Part shown: piece by piece, positions 16,466-25,062 of the stretch
How positions within the stretch are numbered: the stretch's first letter is position 1
Layout: the number at the start of each line of letters is the position of its first letter
From: Erythrobacter donghaensis
GTDB taxonomy: Bacteria > Pseudomonadota > Alphaproteobacteria > Sphingomonadales > Sphingomonadaceae
Assembly: GCF_002155425.1 (NCBI RefSeq)
Contig: NZ_MUYG01000011.1
Location: 186,001 to 250,000 of the forward strand
Length of the DNA: 64,000 nucleotides
Reading direction: 5' to 3'
Translations under genes and position numbers: made by a program
The notes under the pieces: generated by a model
The model's input: only the letters and a program-made list of their open reading frames with translations
The model's database searches: none
Told to the model about the DNA's origin: nothing

Positions 16466-16793
16466 TCCTCATGGCACTCGGCGGCGGTGCTCTTCAGCGA
16501 TATGGGCGCGAAATTGCCTAGACTGATCCAGCAAACAAAGGCTAGTGGCGTGCGAGTCACAATTGCGGGTCACTGGTCGGCACCGTGAGTGACTTGCATG
16601 GTAAGGGGCCTATTCGGGGGCCTTTGAATTTTAGTCTGAGAATATAAGGCTATTTTTCAAATGCTTAAGCCGTTTTTGCGGTTCCCGTAAGCGCACCACC
16701 TGTGCGTGCGGGGGGGCTGGCGGACGGGTGGGCTTAAGGCGCTGTTGACCATTTTCCGCTAGCTTTGCCCGGCGCATCAGGAGGTCGTGACAC
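16466..16793. other. Right end of the island, no gene seen
   Basis: No open frame with recognisable similarity is present. The paired GGGGCCT motif of the right end lies at 16604-16628, followed by an AT-richer stretch to about 16680. A weak match to the tRNA-Thr T-arm end (TGCGAGTCAC at 16551-16560 versus TTCGAGTCAC) could be a decayed attachment site but is too short to rely on. The DNA after about 16740 has backbone composition. Confidence 0.5.
16604..16628 (+). repeat. Right-end GGGGCCT repeat pair
   Basis: Matches the left-end element at 7078-7102: GGGGCCT, four unrelated bases, GGGGGCCT, one base, TTG. The two copies are in the same orientation about 9.5 kb apart, as expected for end or arm sites of an integrated element. 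Confidence 0.6.
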
Positions 16794-17831
16794 TTGCAGG
16801 CTTTGCACACCATCACCGGTTCCTGCGCGCTTTCCGTCGTCATTCCGGTCTATAACGAGGAAGCGGGGCTCGATGCGCTCGTCGCCCGGGTGACCGCGGC
16901 GGCCGAGGCGATCTTTGCCGACGATTTCGAGCTGGTGCTGGTCAACGACGGATCGAAGGACGGCAGCTGGGGGGCGATCTGCCGTCATGCCGACGCCGAT
17001 CCGCGCATCGTGGCGATCGATCTGGCGCGCAATCACGGCCACCAGTTGGCGCTGACCGCCGGGCTGAACCATGTCCGGGGCGAGCTGGTGTTCGTGCTTG
17101 ATGCCGATCTGCAAGACCCGCCCGAACTGCTCGGCCCGATGCTCGCCAAAGTGCGCGAAGGCTATGACGTGGTCTATGGCCAGCGGGTGAAACGCCACGG
17201 CGAGACCGCCTTCAAGCGCGGCACGGCCTCGCTGTTCTACCGGATGCTCGGCGCGCTGGTCGATACCCATATCCCGCGCGACACTGGCGATTTCCGGCTG
17301 ATGACGCGCCGCGTGGTCGATCAGCTCAACGCCATGCCGGAACGCTATCGCTTCATCCGCGGGCTGGTGAGCTATGTCGGCTTCAACCAGATCGCCTTCC
17401 CCTATGAACGCGACGCGCGCTTTGCCGGGGAGACGCATTATCCCCTCTCCAAGATGGTCGCGCTGGCGGTGGATGCGGTCACCAGTTTCTCGACCGTTCC
17501 GCTACGCTTCGCCTCGCATCTGGGGATGCTGTTCGGCGTAGCGGGGCTGCTGTCGCTGGTCGGGATCGTGTGGGTGTGGCTGCAGGGCGGAACGGTGCAG
17601 GGCTGGGCGAGCCTTGCCGCGCTGATCCTCATCATGGGATCGGTGCAGCTGCTGGTACTGGGCGTGTTCGGCGAGTATCTGGGCCGGATGTACATGGAAG
17701 CCAAGCACCGCCCGCTGTTCATCATTGCCGAGGTGCGGCGCCATCCCGTTGCGGTGGCTGCCCGCGCAGAGACCGAGGCCGATCGTGACGCTCCCGCGCA
17801 GACCGCAGAGGCTATCCGTGTCGCAGGCTGA
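16794..17831 (+). CDS. Family 2 glycosyltransferase, polyprenyl-phosphate type (DPM1/GtrB-like)
   Basis: 345 aa. GT-A fold with LSVVIPVYNEE at 13-23, NDGSKDG at 51-57 and DADLQDPPEL at 103-112 (DxD at 103-105). Two C-terminal membrane segments (about 240-300: GMLFGVAGLLSLVGIVWVWL and ASLAALILIMGSVQLLVLGVF) are typical of enzymes that load a sugar onto undecaprenyl phosphate. The TTG start at 16794 is supported by AGGAGG (16780-16785). It is the first gene of an operon with a methyltransferase, GtrA and a large membrane protein, which suggests side-chain glycosylation of a surface polymer. Confidence 0.9.
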   Translation: MQALHTITGSCALSVVIPVYNEEAGLDALVARVTAAAEAIFADDFELVLVNDGSKDGSWGAICRHADADPRIVAIDLARNHGHQLALTAGLNHVRGELVFVLDADLQDPPELLGPMLAKVREGYDVVYGQRVKRHGETAFKRGTASLFYRMLGALVDTHIPRDTGDFRLMTRRVVDQLNAMPERYRFIRGLVSYVGFNQIAFPYERDARFAGETHYPLSKMVALAVDAVTSFSTVPLRFASHLGMLFGVAGLLSLVGIVWVWLQGGTVQGWASLAALILIMGSVQLLVLGVFGEYLGRMYMEAKHRPLFIIAEVRRHPVAVAARAETEADRDAPAQTAEAIRVAG

Positions 17832-18507
17832 GTTCGACGCCTATGTCGACGAATATGACGCGCAGCACGCCCAGTCGGTCAGGCTGAGCGGCGAGGATCC
17901 CGATTTCTTCGCCGAATACAAGGCGAAGGAAGCCGCGCGGGTTGCCGCCGCAGCCGAGCTTGCACCGCGCCGGATGATGGATTTCGGCGCGGGGAGGGGC
18001 AATTGCATCGCCCACCTGCAAAACGCCTTCCCCGATGCGGCGCTGACCGCGCTCGACGTGTCGGCGCGCTCGCTCACCCATTGCGCCGCGCGCGCCGTCC
18101 GGCCGCTGGAGACGGTGTGCTACGACGGGCAGACCCTGCCCTTCGCGGATGGCAGCTTCGATCTCATCTTCACCGCCTGCGTGTTCCATCACATCCCGGC
18201 CGAAGACCACATCCGCCTGCTGCGCGAGATCCGCCGCGCGCTGACGCCGCAGGGTCGTTTCGTGCTGTTTGAGCACAACCCCTGGAACCCGCTCACCCGC
18301 CATGCCGTGGCGACCTGCCCTTTCGATGTGAACGCGGTGCTGATCAGCGCGCCCGAGATGCGGCGGCGGTTCCGGGCGGCGGGCTTCGAGGACGTCAGCC
18401 TGCGCTACACGCTGTTCTTCCCGGCGATGCTCGCCCCGCTGCGCCCGCTTGAGCGCGGGCTCGGCTGGCTGCCGCTGGGCGCGCAATATTGCCTCGTCGC
18501 GCGGTGA
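17818..18507 (+). CDS. SAM-dependent methyltransferase (class I)
   Basis: 229 aa. Motif I is MDFGAGRGN, followed by ALDVSARSLTHC, then SFDLIFTACVFHHIP (motif II region) and RRALTPQGRFVLFEHNPWNPLTR. The GTG at 17818 gives MSQAEFDAYVDEYDAQHAQ, the usual N-terminus of this group, and overlaps the glycosyltransferase end by 14 bp; a GTG at 17785 is an alternative. The operon position suggests methylation of a lipid-linked sugar or a polymer precursor. The substrate is not evident. Confidence 0.85.
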   Translation: MSQAEFDAYVDEYDAQHAQSVRLSGEDPDFFAEYKAKEAARVAAAAELAPRRMMDFGAGRGNCIAHLQNAFPDAALTALDVSARSLTHCAARAVRPLETVCYDGQTLPFADGSFDLIFTACVFHHIPAEDHIRLLREIRRALTPQGRFVLFEHNPWNPLTRHAVATCPFDVNAVLISAPEMRRRFRAAGFEDVSLRYTLFFPAMLAPLRPLERGLGWLPLGAQYCLVAR

Positions 18508-18511
18508 GGCG

Positions 18512-18895
18512 ATGCTGGCGCGGGTGTTCCGTTTCGCGCTGACCGGCGTGGCCAATTCGGCGGTCGGCTGGGCGGTGATCTTCGGCGGGTTGTGGGCCGG
18601 GCTGAGCGGGCTGGCGGCCAATGCGGCGGGCTATACCGTGGGGCTGGTGCTGTCCTTCACGCTCAACCGGCGGTTCGTCTTCGGAGTCGGTGGCAGGATC
18701 AGCGCGCGCGAGGTGATCCGCTTCCTCGCCGCCTTTGCCATCGCCTATGGCGCCAATGTCGCCGTGCTGGTGGCCGCGCAGGGCGCGCTGGGGGCGGACA
18801 GCCCCTTGGCGCAGCTGCCCGCGCTGGCGGCCTATATCGTGATCTTCTTCGTGCTTTCGCAATTCTTCGTCTTCAGGCCGGCCTCTTCCGAATGA
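18512..18895 (+). CDS. GtrA-family membrane protein
   Basis: 127 aa with four membrane segments and the GtrA pattern RFALTGVANSAVGWAVIF at the start, SFTLNRRFVFG in the middle and a final FVLSQFFVF. GtrA proteins are thought to flip polyprenyl-phosphate sugars made by GtrB-type enzymes, and such a glycosyltransferase is encoded two genes upstream. It starts 4 bp after the methyltransferase stop and overlaps the next gene by 4 bp (ATGA). Confidence 0.88.
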   Translation: MLARVFRFALTGVANSAVGWAVIFGGLWAGLSGLAANAAGYTVGLVLSFTLNRRFVFGVGGRISAREVIRFLAAFAIAYGANVAVLVAAQGALGADSPLAQLPALAAYIVIFFVLSQFFVFRPASSE

Positions 18896-20466
18896 ACCTT
18901 GGAACACCTCTTGCCAGCGTGCCCTTCGGCGGCGCGCAGCCGCCCCATGGCCTGCTTGATCGCTGGGCGGTGTGGCTGGGAATCGGCCTTGTCACCATTC
19001 TCCCGCTGATGCTGGTGGATTTCCCGCCGCTGGTCGATCTCTACGGCCATCTCGGACGCTATGCGGTGCAGACCGAGCTCGACACGCGGCCCGCCTTGCA
19101 GCCCTTCTATTCCTACGAATGGCGGCTGATCGGCAACCTCGGCGCGGACATCCTGATCGAGGTGCTGCACCCCTTTCTGGGGCTGGAACCATCGGTGCGC
19201 GTCGTGGTGATCCTCACCCAGCTTCTGGGCGCTGCGGGTCTGCTCCTGATCAGCCGCGAAGTGCATGGCCGCGTGTCGCCCTTTTCGGTCATGGCGATCC
19301 CGCTGCTCTATGGCTATCCCTTCAACTACGGCTTTCTCAACTACGCGCTGAGCATGGCGCTGGCGATGCTGGCCTTTGTGATGTGGCTGCGGCTGCACCG
19401 GGCCGAGCGCAATGGGGCGGCGCGCCTGTGGCTGGGTGTGGCGGGCGCGGCAATCTGGGTCGCGCACACCTATGGCTGGGCGTTTCTCGGCCTGCTGGCC
19501 GGATCGGCGATGCTGGCCGAGGCCGCGCCGACCCTTCTCAAGCGCCCGGTGGGGGCGGTGGTGCGGATCGTGGGGATGTGCTGGCCGCTGCTGCTGCCGG
19601 TGATCCCGATGGTGATCTGGCGCGCCGATGCGACCGGGGTGGCGGTGTCGGAATGGTCGATGGACTTCAAGCCGCAATGGCTGCTCTCGACGCTGCGCAC
19701 CGAGTGGTCGACGCTCGATATCGCATCGCTGGTGATCATTGCAGGCGCGGTGCTGGCGGCACTGGTGTGCGGCCGCGCGTTCCGGTTCGATCCGCGGGTC
19801 GGGATCGCGGCGCTGCTGTGCTTTGCGGTGTTCCTCGTCCTGCCGTTCCGGGTGTTCGGATCGGCCTTTGCCGACATGCGGCTGCTGCCCTACGCCTTTG
19901 CGCTCGCGCTGGTCACGATTGCGCCCGCGCGGCTCGGCCCGGCGATGCTGCGGGTGGTGACGGTGCTGGCGGTGGTGTTCTTCGCCGGGCGCATGGCGAT
20001 CACCAGCGCCGCCTATCTCGAGCAGGACCGCAAGGTGCAAGCCGCGCTGGCCGCGCTGGACAAGGTGCCCGACGGCGCGCGGATCGCTTTCCTGATGGTC
20101 AAGCCCTGCGGCGCGCGCTGGGCGAGCCCGGTGCTCGATCACGTCGGCGGCGCGGCGATTGCGCGGCGCAATGCCTTCGTCAACGACCAGTGGCAGCAGC
20201 CCGGCGTCAATCCGATGACGGTGCATTACCCCGCCGCCGAGCCCTTCGTGCGTGATCCTTCGCATCTGGTGCAGGGGGAGGATTGCAACTACCCGGGCCG
20301 CTGGAAGCTGAGCCAGGCGCTGGGGCGGCTGCCGCTCGATGCCTTCACCCATGTCTGGATCGTCGGCAATTACGCCGAGCCTGTCGTCGTGTCTGACCGA
20401 CTGACGCGCGTGCCCTTTGCGGGCAAGGGCCTGCTCTACACAGTTGCGCCCGCTGCGGGGGAATAG
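18892..20466 (+). CDS. Large polytopic membrane protein, possible GT-C glycosyltransferase
   Basis: 524 aa with about ten membrane segments and a soluble C-terminal domain from about residue 380 (ALDKVPDGARIAFLMVKPCGARW...). The first loop carries VDFPPLVDLYGHLGRYAVQ, an acidic-site arrangement often seen in GT-C enzymes that use polyprenyl-phosphate sugars. The ATG at 18892 overlaps gtrA by 4 bp. In context it would be the transferase that uses the lipid-linked sugar; this is inference. The 3' end overlaps the convergent deacylase gene by 31 bp. Confidence 0.7.
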   Translation: MNLGTPLASVPFGGAQPPHGLLDRWAVWLGIGLVTILPLMLVDFPPLVDLYGHLGRYAVQTELDTRPALQPFYSYEWRLIGNLGADILIEVLHPFLGLEPSVRVVVILTQLLGAAGLLLISREVHGRVSPFSVMAIPLLYGYPFNYGFLNYALSMALAMLAFVMWLRLHRAERNGAARLWLGVAGAAIWVAHTYGWAFLGLLAGSAMLAEAAPTLLKRPVGAVVRIVGMCWPLLLPVIPMVIWRADATGVAVSEWSMDFKPQWLLSTLRTEWSTLDIASLVIIAGAVLAALVCGRAFRFDPRVGIAALLCFAVFLVLPFRVFGSAFADMRLLPYAFALALVTIAPARLGPAMLRVVTVLAVVFFAGRMAITSAAYLEQDRKVQAALAALDKVPDGARIAFLMVKPCGARWASPVLDHVGGAAIARRNAFVNDQWQQPGVNPMTVHYPAAEPFVRDPSHLVQGEDCNYPGRWKLSQALGRLPLDAFTHVWIVGNYAEPVVVSDRLTRVPFAGKGLLYTVAPAAGE

Positions 20467-22169
20467 GCACTGCCGCGCACCAGACGCCCGGGCCGCGCGC
20501 CGGTGGACTGGTCGAAACGGCGGATGACCTCGCCTGCCACCATGGTTGCTTCGTAGCCCGTCGCGCGCTGGTGAAGCCGCCGTCCGCCTGCGGGCAGATC
20601 GCGCACGACTTCGGGCAGATGCAGGCTGAGGCGGTCGAGGTCGATCACGTTGCAATCGGCCCTGCCGCCTACCCGCAGCACCCCCCGGTCATGCAGCCCC
20701 ACCGCGCGCGCGGCCTTCTGTCCCAGCATGTGCACCGCTTCTCCCAGCCCCAGTTTGAGCGGGCCGTTGCCGGTAACGAACTGGGTCAGCAGATAGGTCG
20801 AATAGCTGGCATCGCAGATCGCGCCATAATGCGCGCCGCCATCGCCAAGGCCGGGGACGCAATGCGGGTGGCGCAGCATTTCGTGCGCGCTGTCGAGGCT
20901 GGCCTTCTCGTAATTGCCCAGCGCGGCGAGGAACAGCCCGCGCCCCTCGGTGTCGAGCAGCCGGTCATAGGCGACCTCCTGCGGTGTGCAGCCGCGCGCC
21001 TCGGCCTGGCCCGCCATGCTCATGTGCGCAGGCGGGGCATAGTCGGGCGGATTGTCGAGCGGGAACAGCCAGCGCCAGTTGCGCGCCAGCTCGTTGAAGG
21101 GGTGGCCCAGGGTGAAATCCTCGGTGAGCAACGCGGCGCGCAAAGCAGGATCGCGCATCGCGGCGACCTGTTCGGGGATCGGAAGATGCGCGATCTTGCT
21201 CCACGAGGGGCACAGCACGAAGGGGTGCACCGTCAGTTCCAGCCCGGCGATGAGGCCGATCGGGCGCGGCATCACCTGCGCGTTGGCGACGCCGCCCGCC
21301 GCATTGGTTGCCTCCAGCATCTCCAGCACCCGGCGCCAGCGCGGCGGGCCTTCATTGCCCGAGGCGAGCGTGAAGGTCGCCGGACGGCCGCTCGCCGCGA
21401 TCATCCGCTCGATCACGGGATATTCCTTGTCCCATCCGACGAAGGCATCGAGCACGACCTGGAACGTGCCCGCCCCGGCATCGGCCATCCCGCGCCCGAT
21501 CGCTTCGAGCTCGGCGAGGTCAGTGTCGAAGGTCGGGATCGCATCGCCGCTGGCGGTCTTGTGGATGCTGAGCCTTGAGGTGGCGAAACCGATGGCGCCC
21601 GCGCGCATGGCATCGGCGGTCAGTTGTCGCATCATCGCAAGGTCGTTGTCGGTGGCCACCTCGCGCGCCGCGCCGCGTTCGCCCATCGCATAGACCCGCA
21701 AGGGGGAGTGGGGCAGGTAAGCCGCAACATCGATGTCGCGCTTTCCGGCGGCGACCGTGTCGAGATATTCGGGGAAGGTCTCCCAGTCCCAGTCCAGCCC
21801 CTCGGTCATCACCACGCCGGGGATGTCCTCCACGCCCTCCATGACGTTGATGAGCATCGCGTGATCGCTCTTGCGGCAGGGCGCGAAGCCGACGCCGCAA
21901 TTGCCCATCACCGCGGTGGTAACGCCGTGGGCGGAGGAGGGGGAGAGTTCCTCGGCCCAGATGCACTGGCCGTCGTAATGGGTGTGGACGTCGATGAAAC
22001 CGGGTGTGACGATCCTGCCGCGTGCGTCGATCTCCTCCGCCCCGCGCCCGAGGCCCTTGCCGATGGCGGCGATGCGCTCGCCAGTGATGGCGACATCGCC
22101 CTCGATCAGCTCGCCGCCCGTGCCATCGGCGATGGTGCCGCCGCGGATCACCCAGTCGTAATCGGCCAT
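20436..22169 (-). CDS. N-acyl-D-amino-acid deacylase-like amidohydrolase
   Basis: 577 aa. Opens MADYDWVIRGGTIADGTGGELIEGDVAI, with TPGFIDVHTHYDGQ holding the first zinc-binding residues near 65, and NCGVGFAPC as in the D-aminoacylase group. The C-terminal segments GLGDGGAHYGAICDAS and GRADCNVIDLDRLS are also family features. These enzymes remove acyl groups from N-acyl-D-amino acids; close relatives have other amide substrates, so the substrate is open. ATG 22169 was chosen over an in-frame upstream extension that is Arg/Pro-rich. Confidence 0.85.
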   Translation of the reverse strand: MADYDWVIRGGTIADGTGGELIEGDVAITGERIAAIGKGLGRGAEEIDARGRIVTPGFIDVHTHYDGQCIWAEELSPSSAHGVTTAVMGNCGVGFAPCRKSDHAMLINVMEGVEDIPGVVMTEGLDWDWETFPEYLDTVAAGKRDIDVAAYLPHSPLRVYAMGERGAAREVATDNDLAMMRQLTADAMRAGAIGFATSRLSIHKTASGDAIPTFDTDLAELEAIGRGMADAGAGTFQVVLDAFVGWDKEYPVIERMIAASGRPATFTLASGNEGPPRWRRVLEMLEATNAAGGVANAQVMPRPIGLIAGLELTVHPFVLCPSWSKIAHLPIPEQVAAMRDPALRAALLTEDFTLGHPFNELARNWRWLFPLDNPPDYAPPAHMSMAGQAEARGCTPQEVAYDRLLDTEGRGLFLAALGNYEKASLDSAHEMLRHPHCVPGLGDGGAHYGAICDASYSTYLLTQFVTGNGPLKLGLGEAVHMLGQKAARAVGLHDRGVLRVGGRADCNVIDLDRLSLHLPEVVRDLPAGGRRLHQRATGYEATMVAGEVIRRFDQSTGARPGRLVRGSAYSPAAGATV

Positions 22170-22267
22170 TGTCTTTTCCGTCCTCTCTCGTCCCCGATGA
22201 TGCGCGAGGGGGGGATGGGCGGCAAGTGCCACTTTTACCGAAGCGGCGGCGGGGCTAGGGTAGGCCC

Positions 22268-23164
22268 ATGAGCCAAGGCACCGCCCGTCCCGTCCGTGTC
22301 GCCCTTGCCGGGGCGAGCGGCACGATCGGGCAGGCGGTCGCGGCGCGGCTGGCGGCAGAGGGCCATGAGGTGGCGGCGCAGGGCCGCACGCTGCTGGCAG
22401 ACCCGCGCGCGCTGGCGGCAGCGCTTGCCGACGCGCGGGCCGAGGTCGTGATCTCCTGTATCGCCTCACGCTCGGGCGCGCCCAGGGATGCCGAGGCGGT
22501 CGATCACCGCGCCAATGCCGCGCTGCTGGCGGCGGCGCAGGGGGCGGGAGCGCGGCAGTTCATCCTGCTTTCGGCGATCTGCGTGCAGAAGCCGCGCCTC
22601 GCTTTTCAGCACGCCAAATTGCGGTTCGAAGCAGAGCTGGCGGCGAGCGGGATCGGCTACACCATCATCCGGCCCACGGCGTTCTTCAAATCGCTCTCGG
22701 GGCAGGTGGGGCGGGTGAAGGCGGGCAAGCCCTTCCTGATTTTCGGCGACGGGAACCTCACGCGCTGCAAACCGATCAGCGACGGCGATCTGGCGCGGTT
22801 CATCACCGGGTGCATCGACGATCCCGAAGCGCTCGGGCGCATCCTTCCCATCGGAGGGCCCGGCCCGGCGGTGAGCCTGCGCGATGCGGGCACGATGCTG
22901 TTCGCAGCTGCCGGCAAGCCGCCGCGCTTCACATCGGTTTCGCCGAAAATGTTCACCTATGCCGCGCGCGTAATGGGGCTTGGCGCGGGGCTTTCGGGCT
23001 GGCTGGCGGAGAAGGCCGAATATACCCGCATCGCCCATTACTACGCGACCGAATCGATGCTGGTGCTCGACCCGGCGACGGGGGAGTACTCGGCCGACCT
23101 GACCCCCGAGTTCGGCACCGAGACGCTCGCCGATCACTACCGGCGCTTGCTGGCGGCGGATTAG
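22268..23164 (+). CDS. bciA: Divinyl (proto)chlorophyllide a 8-vinyl-reductase, BciA type
   Basis: 298 aa, an NAD(P)-binding Rossmann protein (ALAGASGTIGQAVAARL near the N-terminus). Segments LLSAICVQKPRLAFQHAKL, IIRPTAFFKSLSGQ, FGDGNLTRCKPISD and LPIGGPGPAVSLRDAG closely follow BciA as I know it. BciA reduces the C8 vinyl group of divinyl chlorophyllide with NADPH in bacteriochlorophyll synthesis. The family call rests on these motifs. No other pigment gene is in the window, which is common because bciA often lies outside the photosynthesis cluster. It ends overlapping the convergent GH42 gene by 4 bp. Confidence 0.8.
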   Translation: MSQGTARPVRVALAGASGTIGQAVAARLAAEGHEVAAQGRTLLADPRALAAALADARAEVVISCIASRSGAPRDAEAVDHRANAALLAAAQGAGARQFILLSAICVQKPRLAFQHAKLRFEAELAASGIGYTIIRPTAFFKSLSGQVGRVKAGKPFLIFGDGNLTRCKPISDGDLARFITGCIDDPEALGRILPIGGPGPAVSLRDAGTMLFAAAGKPPRFTSVSPKMFTYAARVMGLGAGLSGWLAEKAEYTRIAHYYATESMLVLDPATGEYSADLTPEFGTETLADHYRRLLAAD

Positions 23165-25062
23165 AGCGGATCGACCCGCCACCCCGCTGGGCCCAGCGTC
23201 GCGCCGAGATGGGGGACGAAGACCGGCTGCGCGGCATAGTTGAAGGTGAAGGCGTGGCTCTGCGTGCGCCGCACCCGGATGCCTTCGGGCAGGGGGGTGA
23301 GCGGGACGCCCGCCTCTTCGGCCATCCGCTCTACCAGCAGCGCCAGCAGCTTGGCGTCGGGCCAGATCGCGCAATAGCGGACCGCGCCGTGCCGCCAGAC
23401 CACGCCCCGGCCTTGCGCGTCGGTCAGTTCGGGGGCGAGGTCGCTCGCCACATCCTCGCGCCAGCGGGTGACGGCAAAGCCCTCCGCCCGTTCGGCCACG
23501 CCGTCGCGCAGGGATTCGACGCGGGTGACGGTGAGCGGGATCGCCGGTTTGAGGTCGCCCGGCGCAAGGCCATCGGGGATGCAGAAGCTGCGCGTCTTGC
23601 TGCCGGAGCGCGGCCCCAGCAGCACCGGGCAGCTGAGGCCTGCCAGCGTCTCGGCAAAGCCTTCAGGCACGATGGGAAGCGTCGGCACCAGCACCATGCG
23701 ATAGCCGGTGAGGTCGGCTTTGGGCGCGACAATGTCGACATCCAGCCCCTTGGCCCGCAGCGCCGAATAGCATTCGAACACCAGTTCGAGATAGCGGAAG
23801 CTCGCCCCCTGCGGCTGGATGCCGATCACCCACGCCGCCTCATAGGAAAACACCAGTGCGACCGGGGCCCTTGTCGCGGCTTGCGGGCCGATCGCGGCAA
23901 GCACCTCGGCGGAGGCGCGGACCTCGGGCGCGGCCTCGACCTCGCTGCTATCGGGACGCAGCAGCCCCGCGTGCATCTGTTCCTGCGCGAAGGGCGCCTG
24001 CCGCCAGCGGAAATAGCTGGTGAGTTCGGCCCCGTGGGCGCAGGCCTCGAGCGTCCACAGGGCGACCATCCCCGGCAGCGGCGCGGGGTTGAAGCGCGCC
24101 CAGTTCACCGGCCCCGGCTGCTGCTCCATCACCCCCCAGCGACCCTGCGAGCACCCCCGGTAGAGATCGTGGTGAAAGGCGGCGATATCGGGGTGGCCTT
24201 GCCTGAGATAGGCGGCTTTCCCCTCGGCGGAGAACCAGAACTGTTCGAGGAACCCGAGCGGATAGGAATCCCACGTCGCCACGTCGATATCGCGCCCTAC
24301 GGCGTGGTGATCGAACTCGGTGAAGAAGCCCATGAAGTTGTGGGTAATGTCGATGCCGGGGGAATGGGCGCGGAGGATATCGACCTGTTCGCGGTTGAAG
24401 CTGGCGACCTGATCGGAAGCGAAGCGGCGATAGTCGAGCCAATGCGCGGGGTTTGCCTCGGTGACGGTCAGATGCGGCGGATCGACTTCGGCGAAGGTCC
24501 GATATTCCATGCTCCAGAAGACGTTGCCCCACGCTTCGTTGAGCGCCTGCGGGGTCTCGTAACGTGCAGCGAGCCAGCCCCGGAACGCCGAGGCAGCGGC
24601 CTTGGAGAAACTCAGCACCGTGTCGTGGCAGCCATATTCGTTGTCGGTCTGCCACATGACGATGGCGGGGTGCTTGCCGTATCGCTCGGCGAGCGCGGTG
24701 ACGATCCGGCGGCACTCGGCGCGGTAGCCTTCGTGGCTGAAGCAGTAATGCCGCCGCGAGCCGAAACCCCTTGGGCGGCCCTGCTCGTCGATGGCGACCA
24801 TGTCGGGCATCCGGTCGACCAGCCACTTGGGCGGGGTCGCCGTCGGTGTGCCGAGGATCACCTTTAGACCCGCCGCCGCCAGCGTGTCGATCGTCCGGTC
24901 GAGCCAGCCCCAGTCGTAACGTCCCGGCTCGGGCTCGATCCGGCTCCATGCGAATTCGCCGATCCTGACCAGCGAGAGGCCCATGTCGGCCATCCGCCGC
25001 GCATCCTCGGCCCACATCGCCTCCGGCCAGTGCTCGGGATAATAGCAGCAGCCGAGTTTCAC
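23161..25062 (-). CDS. Beta-galactosidase, glycoside hydrolase family 42
   Basis: 633 aa, the usual GH42 size. Starts CCYYPEHWPEAMWAEDARRM; the acid/base is Glu142 in WQTDNEYG and the nucleophile Glu313 in VMEQQPGPVNW. The middle part carries the trimerisation-type domain (PVALVFSYEAAWVIGIQPQG). It has no signal peptide, so it is probably cytoplasmic and acts on imported galactosides. The GTG start at 25062 overlaps the stop of the alpha-galactosidase by 4 bp (GTGA), so both are one operon divergent from the sugar transporter. Confidence 0.92.
   Translation of the reverse strand: MKLGCCYYPEHWPEAMWAEDARRMADMGLSLVRIGEFAWSRIEPEPGRYDWGWLDRTIDTLAAAGLKVILGTPTATPPKWLVDRMPDMVAIDEQGRPRGFGSRRHYCFSHEGYRAECRRIVTALAERYGKHPAIVMWQTDNEYGCHDTVLSFSKAAASAFRGWLAARYETPQALNEAWGNVFWSMEYRTFAEVDPPHLTVTEANPAHWLDYRRFASDQVASFNREQVDILRAHSPGIDITHNFMGFFTEFDHHAVGRDIDVATWDSYPLGFLEQFWFSAEGKAAYLRQGHPDIAAFHHDLYRGCSQGRWGVMEQQPGPVNWARFNPAPLPGMVALWTLEACAHGAELTSYFRWRQAPFAQEQMHAGLLRPDSSEVEAAPEVRASAEVLAAIGPQAATRAPVALVFSYEAAWVIGIQPQGASFRYLELVFECYSALRAKGLDVDIVAPKADLTGYRMVLVPTLPIVPEGFAETLAGLSCPVLLGPRSGSKTRSFCIPDGLAPGDLKPAIPLTVTRVESLRDGVAERAEGFAVTRWREDVASDLAPELTDAQGRGVVWRHGAVRYCAIWPDAKLLALLVERMAEEAGVPLTPLPEGIRVRRTQSHAFTFNYAAQPVFVPHLGATLGPAGWRVDPL

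Larger units (their letters stand above)
6964..16628. mobile_element. Genomic island after tRNA-Thr with recombinases and Type III R-M
   Basis: The segment starts at the tRNA-Thr 3' end and carries two tyrosine recombinases (one truncated), two small DNA-binding proteins, two unknown genes and a Type III mod-res pair. Both ends carry a paired motif of the form GGGGCCT-N4-GGGGGCCT-(A/T)-TTG (about 7078-7102 and 16604-16628), likely arm-type or end sites. Its base composition is lower in GC than the flanks, especially inside mod and the 11-kb region. A full second copy of the tRNA 3' end was not found inside the window. The right boundary is therefore approximate. Confidence 0.75.

Noticed and set aside
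16551..16574. Possible copy of the tRNA-Thr 3' end (TGCGAGTCAC and nearby GCGGG) as the right attachment site
   Set aside because: Only about 14 of 19 positions match and the acceptor-stem part is not kept, so it is too weak to call an attachment site.
22810..24867. Long plus-strand open frame running from bciA across the GH42 gene
   Set aside because: It overlaps two well-supported genes and has a low-complexity Arg/Gly composition typical of antisense frames in GC-rich DNA.
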